64,000 bases of DNA from positions 496,001 through 560,000 of the forward strand of contig NZ_JWLK01000002.1 of NCBI RefSeq assembly GCF_000814005.1, in the 5' to 3' direction. The translations under genes and the position numbers were made by a program. The notes below the pieces were generated by a model that ran no database searches, had not been told where the DNA came from, and worked only from the letters and a program-made list of their open reading frames with translations. Below are positions 7,499 to 16,302 of this stretch, in pieces. The first letter of the stretch is position 1. Each line of letters starts with the position of its first letter. This DNA comes from Ruegeria sp. ANG-S4 (lineage in GTDB: Bacteria; Pseudomonadota; Alphaproteobacteria; Rhodobacterales; Rhodobacteraceae).

Positions 7499-9775
7499 TC
7501 AGGCCTCTACAAACAAACCGCTTCGGCTATAGGCCTCTTCTTCAGGTGTAAAATGCGGGGCATTGTCTTCGAAACTCGGATCAAAACGATAAGTCTTTTC
7601 AAGAAACTCGCCGGCTGCCAAAGCGTCCTCCAGATCACGCACCGAACTTTCTGCATCGCTCACCAGTTGCGCAAGATTGGCTGATCCGGTCATCATATGC
7701 ATCCCGCGCCAACGCCCGCGCAGCGATGCCAGACGTCCAACCGGTGTCAGCATGCCCGAAAAATGTGAAAGCCGGTTGATCGGAACCTCGGTTTCTCCGA
7801 ACGCCCGCGCGCAAGCCACTTCCTCGCTAAGACTTGGCCAATAGCGGCTGGCATAGAATGCGCGCTCGTCGCGATGAAACCAGGGTTCCGTCCGGGTAAT
7901 AGAGGACGACACAGCGTTATGAAGCTTCCAAAGAAACAGGCGAAGCGAAGGACCGTCCGAAATCGTGTCCAATTTGTTGTCGATTGAGGCTTCGAAGCCG
8001 TTTTTCCTCTGGTCACAGCCCAAAACCAGGTATTCGAGCGGATAGTACTCGACCTCGCGGTTTTGCACGACATACCGGTTCAGATGATACCGGCAGTATG
8101 GGCAGGGATACATCGCAGCGAAGGAACGAAAGAAGCTTTTGAACAACGCAATCAGCTTCGGTTGATCTTCAACATCGCGGTGGCAGATGATTTCGGCCGT
8201 TGTATGAAGAAACCGCCACGTTGATGGGCCTATAAAGTAGGGAAAACTCAACCGCATGTCTGCATCCCGGACGTCGCTGCGCCCAAGGTACACGTCCAAA
8301 AAGGCCACGTATTGCGACAGCGATCCCGAGTCGCGACCAAACTCCAGCCGTTCCCGGCGCTTTTGAATGCCGTTCAGATAGTGGCGGGTCAGACGCCATG
8401 CCTGCTTGATCATCAGCTTTTGTGACGGCTCGCACGTTGCGAATTGGTCCATCTCTGCCTCGGCAAATGGATGGAATTCTCCGGACGCACGCGCCTCGTG
8501 AAACCATTCATCAAGATCGGCTTCATCCGGCATGGTGTTGGCCACAATGTCATCCGCTGTTGCCACGCTGCAGGCGGCCAGCAGTTTTGGCATAAACTCC
8601 TGGTACCAATAGGCATTCGGCATCATGGCGCCATCTATTTCCTCGCCAGCCGTCTCGAGGATCACACCGTTCCAGGCCGCAAGGTAGTCGGCGTTATCGC
8701 CATCCTGCCCGCCTTTCGTCGACGGTGGCGGCTGATGCAGGTCCAAAGACCGCAGTCGCTTGACTTCATGAAGGTCAAGGGCACCATCGGATAGATCGGC
8801 CACTGTAAGGTTCTTGCGGCGCAGCGTCAGGGCGCATTCGACCAGGGCATCAAACACGTGATGCGTTCTGGCCCGATCTGTACGCTCGGCATCCATTTCC
8901 GCCGCAGCCCTCGACATTTCCATTGATTTCTCAATCGAAGCCCACGTCGAAATGCGATCGTCCAGCTTTATTAGCTCTTGTCGCAACGACAAGGGAACGG
9001 CATCCAAAACCTCGAAACACGCAGGCTCGACAACGCCCAGCGCTTTGTAGAGCTCGATTGCACGTTCCGTGTACCGTGCGAATTCCGTGATCGTGTACGG
9101 CATCGTTTTTGCGGCAAGGTGGGTTTCGTAGTTGGCAGCGAAATTCTCGCGAAAGCTGCGGTAGGCTGCACCTTGGAGCAGGCGAAAAAGTCCAATTTGC
9201 ATTTGCAGCCGGGATGTACCCTCCCCACGGCGTCGATCTTTGCCTTGAGGCGCGGACTGCGGATTTTTTGAAAACTGGACCGACGTCACTGTTTCAGTCG
9301 GTGCGGGCGCCATCAAAGACGGATGAACATCGCGATAACGCAGCGGATGACGCCCTTCTGCATTGGACGTCGCCGCTTGAAATTCACTAAAGCTGATCGC
9401 GCCATCCCCGTCTTTATCGGCAGCGGCAAAGAAGTGATCTGTCAGATCCTCGGCAATCCCAAAGGCCAAAAGTACGTCACGCAATTCGTCGTGCGTGATC
9501 TTACGGTCGCCATTTGCGTCAAAGACGTCAAAGGCGATCGACACTCGGCTGGTCAGGTCTCCTGTCAACGATGCAAGTGTTGCCAGGAATTGCTGCCGGG
9601 TAATGCCATCGACCTGGTCGTATTCGTCGGCAATCAAGTCCAGATGGTCGGTCGCCTGTTGATTCCCAAGTCCTGACAGAGCTTTCGCCAAGTCCTCGAA
9701 TCCAACAACATCGCGACCGCTTGCGATTTGATCCCAAAGCCTCTCGATTTCTTCGATTTTTATCGGTCGCGACAT
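7499..9775 (-). CDS. EF-hand protein with ERV/ALR-type sulfhydryl oxidase-like domain
   Basis: A 758-residue protein from the ATG at 9775. Residues 86-97 (DANGDRKITHDE) and 120-131 (DKDGDGAISFSE) are canonical calcium-binding EF-hand loops; about 48-62 looks like a degenerate EF-hand. A long helical middle part (about 180-490) has no family I recognise. At about 500-625 the features of the FAD-linked ERV/ALR sulfhydryl oxidase fold appear in order: GPSTWRFLHTTAEI, the redox pair CPYC at C558/C561 inside MYPCPYCRYHLNRY, and WKLHNAVSSS with H619 in the place of the FAD-binding HN. There is no signal peptide or membrane segment from this start. The reading frame stays open upstream to 10078 but that part runs into the divergent gene; no strong Shine-Dalgarno is seen, so the start is only probable. 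Family knowledge: ERV/ALR enzymes pass electrons from thiols to FAD and oxygen; they are mainly eukaryotic or viral. The neighbour at 9887-10918 is also a thiol-redox enzyme. Confidence 0.75.
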   Translation of the reverse strand: MSRPIKIEEIERLWDQIASGRDVVGFEDLAKALSGLGNQQATDHLDLIADEYDQVDGITRQQFLATLASLTGDLTSRVSIAFDVFDANGDRKITHDELRDVLLAFGIAEDLTDHFFAAADKDGDGAISFSEFQAATSNAEGRHPLRYRDVHPSLMAPAPTETVTSVQFSKNPQSAPQGKDRRRGEGTSRLQMQIGLFRLLQGAAYRSFRENFAANYETHLAAKTMPYTITEFARYTERAIELYKALGVVEPACFEVLDAVPLSLRQELIKLDDRISTWASIEKSMEMSRAAAEMDAERTDRARTHHVFDALVECALTLRRKNLTVADLSDGALDLHEVKRLRSLDLHQPPPSTKGGQDGDNADYLAAWNGVILETAGEEIDGAMMPNAYWYQEFMPKLLAACSVATADDIVANTMPDEADLDEWFHEARASGEFHPFAEAEMDQFATCEPSQKLMIKQAWRLTRHYLNGIQKRRERLEFGRDSGSLSQYVAFLDVYLGRSDVRDADMRLSFPYFIGPSTWRFLHTTAEIICHRDVEDQPKLIALFKSFFRSFAAMYPCPYCRYHLNRYVVQNREVEYYPLEYLVLGCDQRKNGFEASIDNKLDTISDGPSLRLFLWKLHNAVSSSITRTEPWFHRDERAFYASRYWPSLSEEVACARAFGETEVPINRLSHFSGMLTPVGRLASLRGRWRGMHMMTGSANLAQLVSDAESSVRDLEDALAAGEFLEKTYRFDPSFEDNAPHFTPEEEAYSRSGLFVEA

Positions 9776-9886
9776 GACGCTGAAGCTTACAGTAAGCAAC
9801 TCGGTTTGGAACACGAAACTTGCCAGACAACGCTTCATGCTGATGGCAAGCGTATGCCACCACGAATATCTTGCATAACCGCCGGT

Positions 9887-10918
9887 ATGGACAAGAATGG
9901 CCTCATGCAAACAGACACCTCCAAAGAAGAAGACCAGACCGACATGACCAAGCGCCGGGCGAAGGGTGAATTCGTGCGTGGCATCAGCGGGTTTCGCCAT
10001 GCCATCGGGTCTGCAGAGTTCCCGGCCGAACCGGGCCGCTATCACCTTTTTGTCGCACTCAATTGTCCGTGGTGTCACCGCGTAACGCTGGCACGCTCAA
10101 TCCTGGGATTGAATGACAGCATCACAATGGATGTCGCTTTCCCAAATCGCACTGGCGATGATGACCCGGCGGGCCCGAACCTTTGGGAGTTTGCACCACA
10201 CCGGGTTGCCTCGTTGACCCAAGCAACGTTGCCCGAATGCACGGTTGAAACCGGAACGGGACTGAACCTGAGATTGGCGAAGGAGATTTATCGACGCGAA
10301 GGTTCGGATGAGCAATCTCTTCCAATCCTGTACGACAAAAAGGCCGGTCGCATTGTGAACAACGAAAGCGCCGAGATCATCCGCATGCTTGATACCCACG
10401 CGGTTGCTTTGGGTGCGCCGAAAAATCGACCTCAACTCCTGCCAAAAGACAAGGGCACCAGCGCCGCTGTCACCGCCCTGAATGAACGGATTTATTTGAC
10501 GATCAACAATGGTGCATACAAAGCAGGGTTCTCGTCGGATCAAAGTGTCTATACGAAGGCATTTAATGATTATTTCAAGACACTTGCCGATCTTGATGAC
10601 TTGCTGGCGGACGGACGCGCCTTTCTCACCGGAAAGGACTTTACCGAGGCGGACTTGCGCCTGTTTCCGACACTCTATCGCCATGACCCGGTCTATTACC
10701 TGCGTATGAAGCTGAACGGTGCCCATATTCTCGATTACAGGCACCTGTGGCGTTGGCTTTGTCGCGTATACGCCTTTGACGGAGTGGCCGGCGCTGGGTC
10801 ATTGACCCATTGTCGCCAAGGGTACTTCGGACGATCGTGGAACGGTGTCGTCCCCCTGGGGCCGCAGACCCCGATGAGCTACCCGGAAGCTTACAGGCAT
10901 CCCGAACTGGCGCGATGA
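9887..10918 (+). CDS. Glutathionyl-hydroquinone reductase-like (Xi-class) glutathione S-transferase
   Basis: A 343-residue protein that follows E. coli YqjG along its length: GRYHLFVALNCPWCHR (thioredoxin-fold active site), PILYDKKAGRIVNNESAEI, NNGAYKAGF, FLTGKDFTEADLRLFPTL and DPVYYLRMKLN. Xi-class GSTs remove glutathione from glutathionyl-hydroquinones using the Cys of a CPWA motif; here the motif is CPWC, which adds a possible resolving Cys. The start is uncertain: 9887 is chosen because it leaves room for the divergent promoter, but 9905 and 9944 are also in frame and none has a strong ribosome site. It is divergent from the EF-hand/ERV protein across 111 bp, suggesting shared control in thiol or quinone stress. 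Confidence 0.85.
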   Translation: MDKNGLMQTDTSKEEDQTDMTKRRAKGEFVRGISGFRHAIGSAEFPAEPGRYHLFVALNCPWCHRVTLARSILGLNDSITMDVAFPNRTGDDDPAGPNLWEFAPHRVASLTQATLPECTVETGTGLNLRLAKEIYRREGSDEQSLPILYDKKAGRIVNNESAEIIRMLDTHAVALGAPKNRPQLLPKDKGTSAAVTALNERIYLTINNGAYKAGFSSDQSVYTKAFNDYFKTLADLDDLLADGRAFLTGKDFTEADLRLFPTLYRHDPVYYLRMKLNGAHILDYRHLWRWLCRVYAFDGVAGAGSLTHCRQGYFGRSWNGVVPLGPQTPMSYPEAYRHPELAR

Positions 10919-11013
10919 CGCGCAAATGGCCCTCTGGTTGACATCGCAGGGCTTTCGCTACAAAACTTGCCAAAACTTATCGCGCGCTATTTTGCAATCT
11001 TGAGGGGTAAAGT

Positions 11014-12042
11014 TTGCAACGTAAAATCCGTAATATGGAAGAGTTTGCATCGGTCAGCGGGATTTCCCGACCTACCGTCTCGAAGTATTTCAACGATCCC
11101 GAAAGCGTGCGTGTTTCCACAAGAAAAAAGATCGAAGCAGCGCTGGAAGAGTACGATTATCATCCGAATGTGTTCGCGATGAACCAGAACCGGCGAACCA
11201 CCAAGAATATTGGTGTCGTCGTACCTAATCTGGCCGATCCGTTCTTCTCTGAAATCGGCCGGCGCGTTGAGCTTGCTTGCATTGAAGCCGGGTACAGCCC
11301 GATCTTGCTCAGTTCGCACGGCAATCCGGAAATGGAGCGAGACAATCTCAATTCGCTGAAATCCCTGAAGCCTGCGGGCGTGTTGCTTGCACCTTTTGGC
11401 AGGCTGTCCGACACAGATGCAGTGAAATCATTCGATGCCGAAATTCCGGTCGTCTTGTTTGATGCAAATATGCCTGATGTCGGGCGGGCATTTGTCGGCA
11501 CGGATCATTTTCAGAGCGTCGATCTGATGGTCGAGTACCTTTGTCGCAGCGGTGAGCCACCGTGTTTTTTCGAGATGAAGAAACCTCTGAACCCGAATGC
11601 CAACAAACACCGACAAGCCTATATCGAAAGCATGGAGCGGCACGGTCAAACGCCGAACATCTTTCGGGTAAATGGCGAAGGATGGGACTTCGAAGAAATT
11701 GGAAAAGTCGAAGGGGGCCGACTTTTGTCCGATGGAGCATTCAGCACCAACACGATCCTGTGCAGCAATGATCGCTTTGCCATCGGTCTTTTGTCAGCCG
11801 CATATGGCCTTGGGTTCAAAGTTGGTCATGGTCCCGAATGTAACCTCAGGATTGCGGGACACGACGACCATCCATTCTCCAGATTTACTTGTCCCCCTTT
11901 GACAACGATCGCACAGGATTACGAAGCCATCGCGAATAGGTCGGTGTCCACTTTGTTTGCATTGTTCGAGAAGGGACAGGTCCCTCCTGAAAGGCAGGAA
12001 AAACTGTTCGAAGGCCGATTGATCATGCGGGAGTCGGCCTGA
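11014..12042 (+). CDS. LacI-family regulator of the polyol operon
   Basis: A 342-residue LacI/GalR regulator. The N-terminal HTH (RNMEEFASVSGISRPTVSKY, hinge near 45-60) is followed by a periplasmic-binding-protein-like sensor domain starting at IGVVVPNLADPFFSEI. The TTG at 11014 is preferred because GAGGGG lies 7 nt upstream and the resulting QRKIRNMEEFA N-terminus is common in polyol LacI regulators; the ATG at 11035 would truncate the HTH. It precedes the polyol ABC operon in the same direction, and a perfect palindrome in front of that operon (12072-12087) is its probable operator. The inducer is probably mannitol, sorbitol or a related polyol. Confidence 0.9.
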   Translation: MQRKIRNMEEFASVSGISRPTVSKYFNDPESVRVSTRKKIEAALEEYDYHPNVFAMNQNRRTTKNIGVVVPNLADPFFSEIGRRVELACIEAGYSPILLSSHGNPEMERDNLNSLKSLKPAGVLLAPFGRLSDTDAVKSFDAEIPVVLFDANMPDVGRAFVGTDHFQSVDLMVEYLCRSGEPPCFFEMKKPLNPNANKHRQAYIESMERHGQTPNIFRVNGEGWDFEEIGKVEGGRLLSDGAFSTNTILCSNDRFAIGLLSAAYGLGFKVGHGPECNLRIAGHDDHPFSRFTCPPLTTIAQDYEAIANRSVSTLFALFEKGQVPPERQEKLFEGRLIMRESA

Positions 12043-12071
12043 GGGGTTTTTGATCGCGCAGCCACCCATAA

Positions 12072-12087
12072 ATTTACGCGCGTAAAT
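12072..12087. promoter_or_regulatory. Palindromic LacI-type operator before smoE
   Basis: ATTTACGCGCGTAAAT is a perfect 16-bp palindrome with the central CG typical of LacI-family operators. It lies 70 bp before smoE and 30 bp after the lacI-type gene. TTGACT at 12094-12099 could be a -35 element just downstream; the -10 is unclear. Binding is inferred. Confidence 0.65.
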
Positions 12088-12156
12088 ATTTAATTGACTT
12101 CGCGTTGTGATTTTGACTAGAGTCCAAGTCATCATCCAACGAGGAGGAGAATTAGG

Positions 12157-13464
12157 ATGTCATTCAAACAAGCTCTATGCGCAGCGACGGCAATGACACT
12201 CGTCACTGCCAGCGGCGCACTAGCTGAGAATCTTGTCATCGCCACGGTTAACAATGGCGATATGATTCGCATGCAGGGATTAACCCAGGATTTCACCGAC
12301 AAAACCGGCCACACGGTGGAATGGGTGACTTTGGAGGAGAACGTTCTGCGCCAGCGGGTGACCACCGACATCGCCGCAAAGGGCGGTTCGTTCGACATCA
12401 TGACCATCGGCATGTACGAAACACCGATCTGGGGCGCGAACGGCTGGCTGGTTTCGCTGGATGACTTGTCGGCTGACTATGACGCCGATGATATCCTGCC
12501 GGCGATGCGGGCGGGCCTGAGCCACGACGGCACTCTGTACGCCGCGCCGTTCTACGGTGAAAGCTCAATGATCATGTATCGTACCGACCTGATGGAACAA
12601 GCAGGTCTGGAGATGCCCGAAGCACCAACATGGCAGTTCATCCGCGAAGCGGCTGCGGCCATGACGGATCGTGACAATGACATCAACGGAATCTGTTTGC
12701 GCGGCAAAGCCGGTTGGGGTGAAGGGGGTGCCTTTATCACCGTGACCGCAAACTCTTTCGGTGCACGTTGGTTCGATGAAGACTGGAACGCACAGTTTGA
12801 CCAACCGGAATGGGCGGATGCGCTCAACTTCTTTGTTGGCATGATGGAAGAGTCCGGTCCCGCAGGATACGCAACGAATGGCTTTAACGAAAATCTGTCG
12901 CTGTTTCAGCAGGGCAAGTGCGGCATGTGGATCGACGCAACAGTTGCCGCCTCGTTCGTGACGAACCCAGACGATTCGACCGTGGCGGATAAGGTAGGCT
13001 TTGCGCTTGCCCCCAACAGCGAGGGCGTCGACAAAAAGGCGAACTGGCTCTGGGCCTGGGCACTGGCCGTTCCGGCAGGCACACAGAAAGAAGCTGCTGC
13101 AAAAGAGTTCATCGAATGGGCAACGTCCAAGGACTATATCGAGCTTGTTGCCGAAAACGAAGGTTGGGCCAACGTACCTCCGGGTGCGCGCACATCGCTG
13201 TATGAAAACCCCAACTATCAGGCCGTTCCGTTCGCTCAGAAGACGCTTGACTCAATTCTTGCTGCTGACCCGAACAATCCGACCGTAAAGCCGGTTCCGT
13301 ATGTTGGCGTTCAATTCGTGGCAATCCCCGAATTCGCGGGCATCGCCACTGAAGTCAGCCAGGAATTCTCGGCCGTCTATGCCGGGCAGCAGACTGTCGA
13401 CGAGGCGCTTGCCAAGGCTCAGGCTTTGACCAATGACGCCATGGAGGCCGCAGGGTACCGCTAA
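12157..13464 (+). CDS. smoE: Polyol ABC transporter substrate-binding protein
   Basis: A 435-residue periplasmic binding protein of the family-1 sugar type. Residues 1-23 are a Sec signal peptide ending ASGALAEN; the mature protein begins NLVIATVNNGDMIRMQGLTQ. The length, start and context match SmoE of Rhodobacter-type sorbitol/mannitol importers. AACGAGGAGGAGAATTAGG gives a strong ribosome site. It is first in the operon smoEFGK, and a GC-rich hairpin follows (13477-13515), which would keep binding-protein mRNA above permease mRNA. Substrate specificity (mannitol, sorbitol, maltitol) is inferred from context. Confidence 0.88.
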   Translation: MSFKQALCAATAMTLVTASGALAENLVIATVNNGDMIRMQGLTQDFTDKTGHTVEWVTLEENVLRQRVTTDIAAKGGSFDIMTIGMYETPIWGANGWLVSLDDLSADYDADDILPAMRAGLSHDGTLYAAPFYGESSMIMYRTDLMEQAGLEMPEAPTWQFIREAAAAMTDRDNDINGICLRGKAGWGEGGAFITVTANSFGARWFDEDWNAQFDQPEWADALNFFVGMMEESGPAGYATNGFNENLSLFQQGKCGMWIDATVAASFVTNPDDSTVADKVGFALAPNSEGVDKKANWLWAWALAVPAGTQKEAAAKEFIEWATSKDYIELVAENEGWANVPPGARTSLYENPNYQAVPFAQKTLDSILAADPNNPTVKPVPYVGVQFVAIPEFAGIATEVSQEFSAVYAGQQTVDEALAKAQALTNDAMEAAGYR

Positions 13465-13476
13465 GCTCTCCCTTTT

Positions 13477-13515
13477 CCTCGGGGGCAAATTGCGCCCCCG
13501 GGGAAGCACTTTTTT
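13477..13515 (+). terminator. Intercistronic hairpin with T-run after smoE
   Basis: A 10-bp stem with one G-T pair, CCTCGGGGGC (13477-13486) and GCCCCCGGGG (13494-13503), loop of 7, followed after 6 nt by six Ts (13510-13515). It sits between the binding-protein gene and the permeases, so it is probably a partial terminator or 3' stabiliser rather than the end of the operon. Confidence 0.6.
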
Positions 13516-13577
13516 CTCTCCATTTCGCAGCTCCGACTAAGATGGCCGAATGGCGATCAACACAGGAGGTATGCCCC

Positions 13578-14444
13578 ATGGCAACCAAACATTCCCGATC
13601 AGCGGCTCGCCTCATGATGGCGCCGGCGGTCATCCTGCTCCTTGGCTGGATGCTTGTCCCCCTGATCATGACACTCATCTTCTCATTCAAGAGATACCTC
13701 CCGCTGCGGGGCGGAGACCTCGGATGGGTCGGTTTCGAAAACTATGTCCGCTTTGTCAGCTCCAGCGCCTTCTGGCCATCAGTCGCAGCCACCCTGACGA
13801 TCGTTGGCGGGGTTCTGTTGATAACGGTGATTTTTGGCGTTCTGTTGGCCATCCTCTTGAACCAGCCGATGTGGGGCCAAGGCGTTGTCCGCATTCTGGT
13901 GATCGCACCTTTCTTTGTCATGCCAACCGTGTCGGCGCTGGTGTGGAAGAACATGTTCATGGATCCGGTGAACGGTTTGCTCGCGCATCTCTGGCGCTTT
14001 TTCGGTGCCGAGCCGATCTCGTGGCTGTCCGAAGCGTCGCTGCCATCGATTGTCATTATCGTTTCCTGGCAATGGCTGCCCTTCGCCACGCTGATCCTTT
14101 TGACGGCAATACAATCGCTGGACGGGGAACAGCTGGAAGCGGCCGAAATGGATGGCGCGCCCCCGCTTAAGCGCTTTGGCTACATCACGCTACCGCACCT
14201 CAGCCGCGCGATCACGATCGTGATCCTGATTCAGACGATTTTCCTGCTTGCAATCTTTGCAGAGATCTTCGTCACGACCGGCGGTGCCTTTGGCACCAGA
14301 ACGCTGACCTATCTGATTTTCCAGCGCGTTCTCGAAAGTCAGAATGTCGGCCTCGGGTCCGCAGGTGGTGTCTATGCAATCATTCTCGCCAACATCGTTG
14401 CGATCTTCCTGATGCGCATCGTCGGCAAGAATCTGGACGCGTGA
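13578..14444 (+). CDS. smoF: Polyol ABC transporter permease 1
   Basis: A 288-residue inner-membrane permease of the MalF type with six hydrophobic segments. The cytoplasmic EAA loop reads EQLEAAEMDGAPPLKRFGYITLP near residue 190. The ATG at 13578 is chosen because AGGAGG stands 8 nt upstream; the frame is open from 13542. It forms the transport channel with the permease encoded 10 bp downstream and the ATPase SmoK. Confidence 0.88.
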   Translation: MATKHSRSAARLMMAPAVILLLGWMLVPLIMTLIFSFKRYLPLRGGDLGWVGFENYVRFVSSSAFWPSVAATLTIVGGVLLITVIFGVLLAILLNQPMWGQGVVRILVIAPFFVMPTVSALVWKNMFMDPVNGLLAHLWRFFGAEPISWLSEASLPSIVIIVSWQWLPFATLILLTAIQSLDGEQLEAAEMDGAPPLKRFGYITLPHLSRAITIVILIQTIFLLAIFAEIFVTTGGAFGTRTLTYLIFQRVLESQNVGLGSAGGVYAIILANIVAIFLMRIVGKNLDA

Positions 14445-14454
14445 GGAGGAAAAA

Positions 14455-15285
14455 ATGGCCCGCGCAGTAACTCAGCAACGCAAGATCATCAATACGACCG
14501 CCGCTTGGGGCATCGGCCTGCTGATCTTTTTCCCGATCCTCTGGACAGTCCTGACCAGCTTCAAAACCGAAGCCACCGCAATTGCCGACCCCCCGGTATT
14601 CCTGGCATTTGACTGGACCCTGGAAAACTATTCCGCTGTGATGGAGCGGTCGAACTATGCCCGGTTCCTCTGGAACTCGATCATCATTGCGGGCGGTTCG
14701 ACGATATTAGGCATCATCGTCGCAGTCCCTGCGGCATGGTCGATGGCATTCGTGCCCTCAAAGCGCACCAAGGACATTCTTCTTTGGATGCTTTCGACCA
14801 AAATGCTTCCGGCGGTTGGGGTTCTGTACCCGATCTACCTGATCTGCATCAAACTTGGCATCCTCGACAGTCGCGGCGCGCTGGTCGTGATCCTGATGTT
14901 GATGAACCTGCCGATCATCGTTTGGATGTTGTACACGTACTTCAAAGAGATCCCGGGAGAAATTCTGGAAGCCGCGCGAATGGACGGGGCAACTCTGAAA
15001 GAAGAAATCCTCTACGTCCTGACGCCCATGGCTATTCCCGGCATCGCTTCGACCTTGCTGTTGAACTTCATCCTGGCGTGGAACGAGGCGTTCTGGACAT
15101 TGAACCTGACGGCAGCCAACGCGGCTCCGCTGACGGCCTTCATCGCCAGCTATTCAAGCCCCGAAGGTCTGTTCTTTGCCAAACTCAGTGCGGCATCAAC
15201 CATGGCCATTGCGCCAATCCTCATTCTTGGCTGGTTCAGCCAGAAACAACTTGTCAGCGGCCTGACCTTCGGCGCCGTCAAATAA
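14455..15285 (+). CDS. smoG: Polyol ABC transporter permease 2
   Basis: A 276-residue MalG-type permease with six predicted membrane segments and the EAA motif EILEAARMDGATLKEEILYV at about 175. GAGGAGGAAAAA precedes the ATG. It partners SmoF in the inner membrane; the pair contacts SmoK through the EAA loops. Confidence 0.88.
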   Translation: MARAVTQQRKIINTTAAWGIGLLIFFPILWTVLTSFKTEATAIADPPVFLAFDWTLENYSAVMERSNYARFLWNSIIIAGGSTILGIIVAVPAAWSMAFVPSKRTKDILLWMLSTKMLPAVGVLYPIYLICIKLGILDSRGALVVILMLMNLPIIVWMLYTYFKEIPGEILEAARMDGATLKEEILYVLTPMAIPGIASTLLLNFILAWNEAFWTLNLTAANAAPLTAFIASYSSPEGLFFAKLSAASTMAIAPILILGWFSQKQLVSGLTFGAVK

Positions 15286-15297
15286 GGAACTTGATCA

Positions 15298-16302
15298 ATG
15301 GGACAAATCAAACTCAACCAAGTGACCAAAAGCTTCGGCGATGTTCAAGTTATTCCACCCTTGGACCTTACGATTGAAGACGGCGAGTTCACAGTTTTTG
15401 TCGGACCTTCCGGGTGTGGTAAATCCACGTTGCTGCGCCTGATCGCAGGGCTCGAAGACATCACGACAGGTCACATCCAAATCGACGGTTCGGATGCAAC
15501 CAATGTGCCTCCGGCCAAGCGTGGCCTTGCAATGGTGTTCCAGTCTTATGCCCTTTACCCGCATATGTCGGTGCGCAAGAATATCGCATTTCCGATGAAA
15601 ATGGCCGGGATTGACGAAGCGGAACAAAACCGTCGGATCGAGGGTGCCGCAAAGGCGCTGAACCTCACCGATTATTTGGATCGGCGTCCGGGCCAACTGT
15701 CCGGCGGACAACGGCAGCGTGTGGCCATCGGACGTGCAATTGTTCGCGAACCGGCAGCGTTCCTTTTCGATGAGCCTTTGTCCAACCTTGACGCGGCCTT
15801 GCGTGTCGGAATGCGGCTTGAGATCAGCGAACTGCACGAACGGCTCAAGACCACGATGATTTACGTCACCCATGACCAGGTCGAAGCCATGACCATGGCG
15901 GACAAGATCGTCGTGCTGCGTGCCGGTGTGATCGAGCAGGTCGGCTCACCGTTGGAGCTTTATCACAGTCCGCGCAATGAATTCGTTGCCGGTTTCATCG
16001 GGTCCCCGAAAATGAACCTCATCGGTGGTGCCGAAGCCGAAAAGAACGGAGCCGCCACCATCGGCATTCGCCCTGAACACACCGATGTCAGCATGACAGA
16101 AGGGACGTGGAAGGGCGTTGTCGGCGTCGCTGAACACCTCGGTTCGGATACGTTCATTCACGTCCATGACACAGGTCTTGCCGACATGGTCACGGTTCGG
16201 ATCACCGGCGACATCCAAGCCAAACACGGTGACACGATCTACCTGACGCCGCAGATGGACAAGCTGCATAAGTTCGACGCTCAGGGTCTGAGGATCGAAT
16301 AA
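15298..16302 (+). CDS. smoK: Polyol ABC transporter ATP-binding protein
   Basis: A 334-residue MalK/UgpC-type ATPase. Walker [10 protein letters not shown] at about 37-45, Q-loop [10 protein letters not shown], signature [14 protein letters not shown], Walker [12 protein letters not shown] and the switch His YVTHDQ are all intact. A C-terminal TOBE regulatory domain (about 235-334) is present. Its stop overlaps the ATG of the smoS remnant (TAATG), so the intact ancestor was translationally coupled to smoS. Confidence 0.92.
   Translation: MGQIKLNQVTKSFGDVQVIPPLDLTIEDGEFTVFVGPSGCGKSTLLRLIAGLEDITTGHIQIDGSDATNVPPAKRGLAMVFQSYALYPHMSVRKNIAFPMKMAGIDEAEQNRRIEGAAKALNLTDYLDRRPGQLSGGQRQRVAIGRAIVREPAAFLFDEPLSNLDAALRVGMRLEISELHERLKTTMIYVTHDQVEAMTMADKIVVLRAGVIEQVGSPLELYHSPRNEFVAGFIGSPKMNLIGGAEAEKNGAATIGIRPEHTDVSMTEGTWKGVVGVAEHLGSDTFIHVHDTGLADMVTVRITGDIQAKHGDTIYLTPQMDKLHKFDAQGLRIE

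Noticed and set aside
9776..10078. Longer 859-residue version of the EF-hand/ERV protein
   Set aside because: The extra 101 residues overlap the divergent GST gene and its promoter and look like non-coding translation; the ATG at 9775 leads straight into the EF-hand domain.
10097..10744. 215-codon minus-strand frame opposite the GST gene
   Set aside because: Antisense to the conserved Xi-class GST; no domain, no ribosome site.
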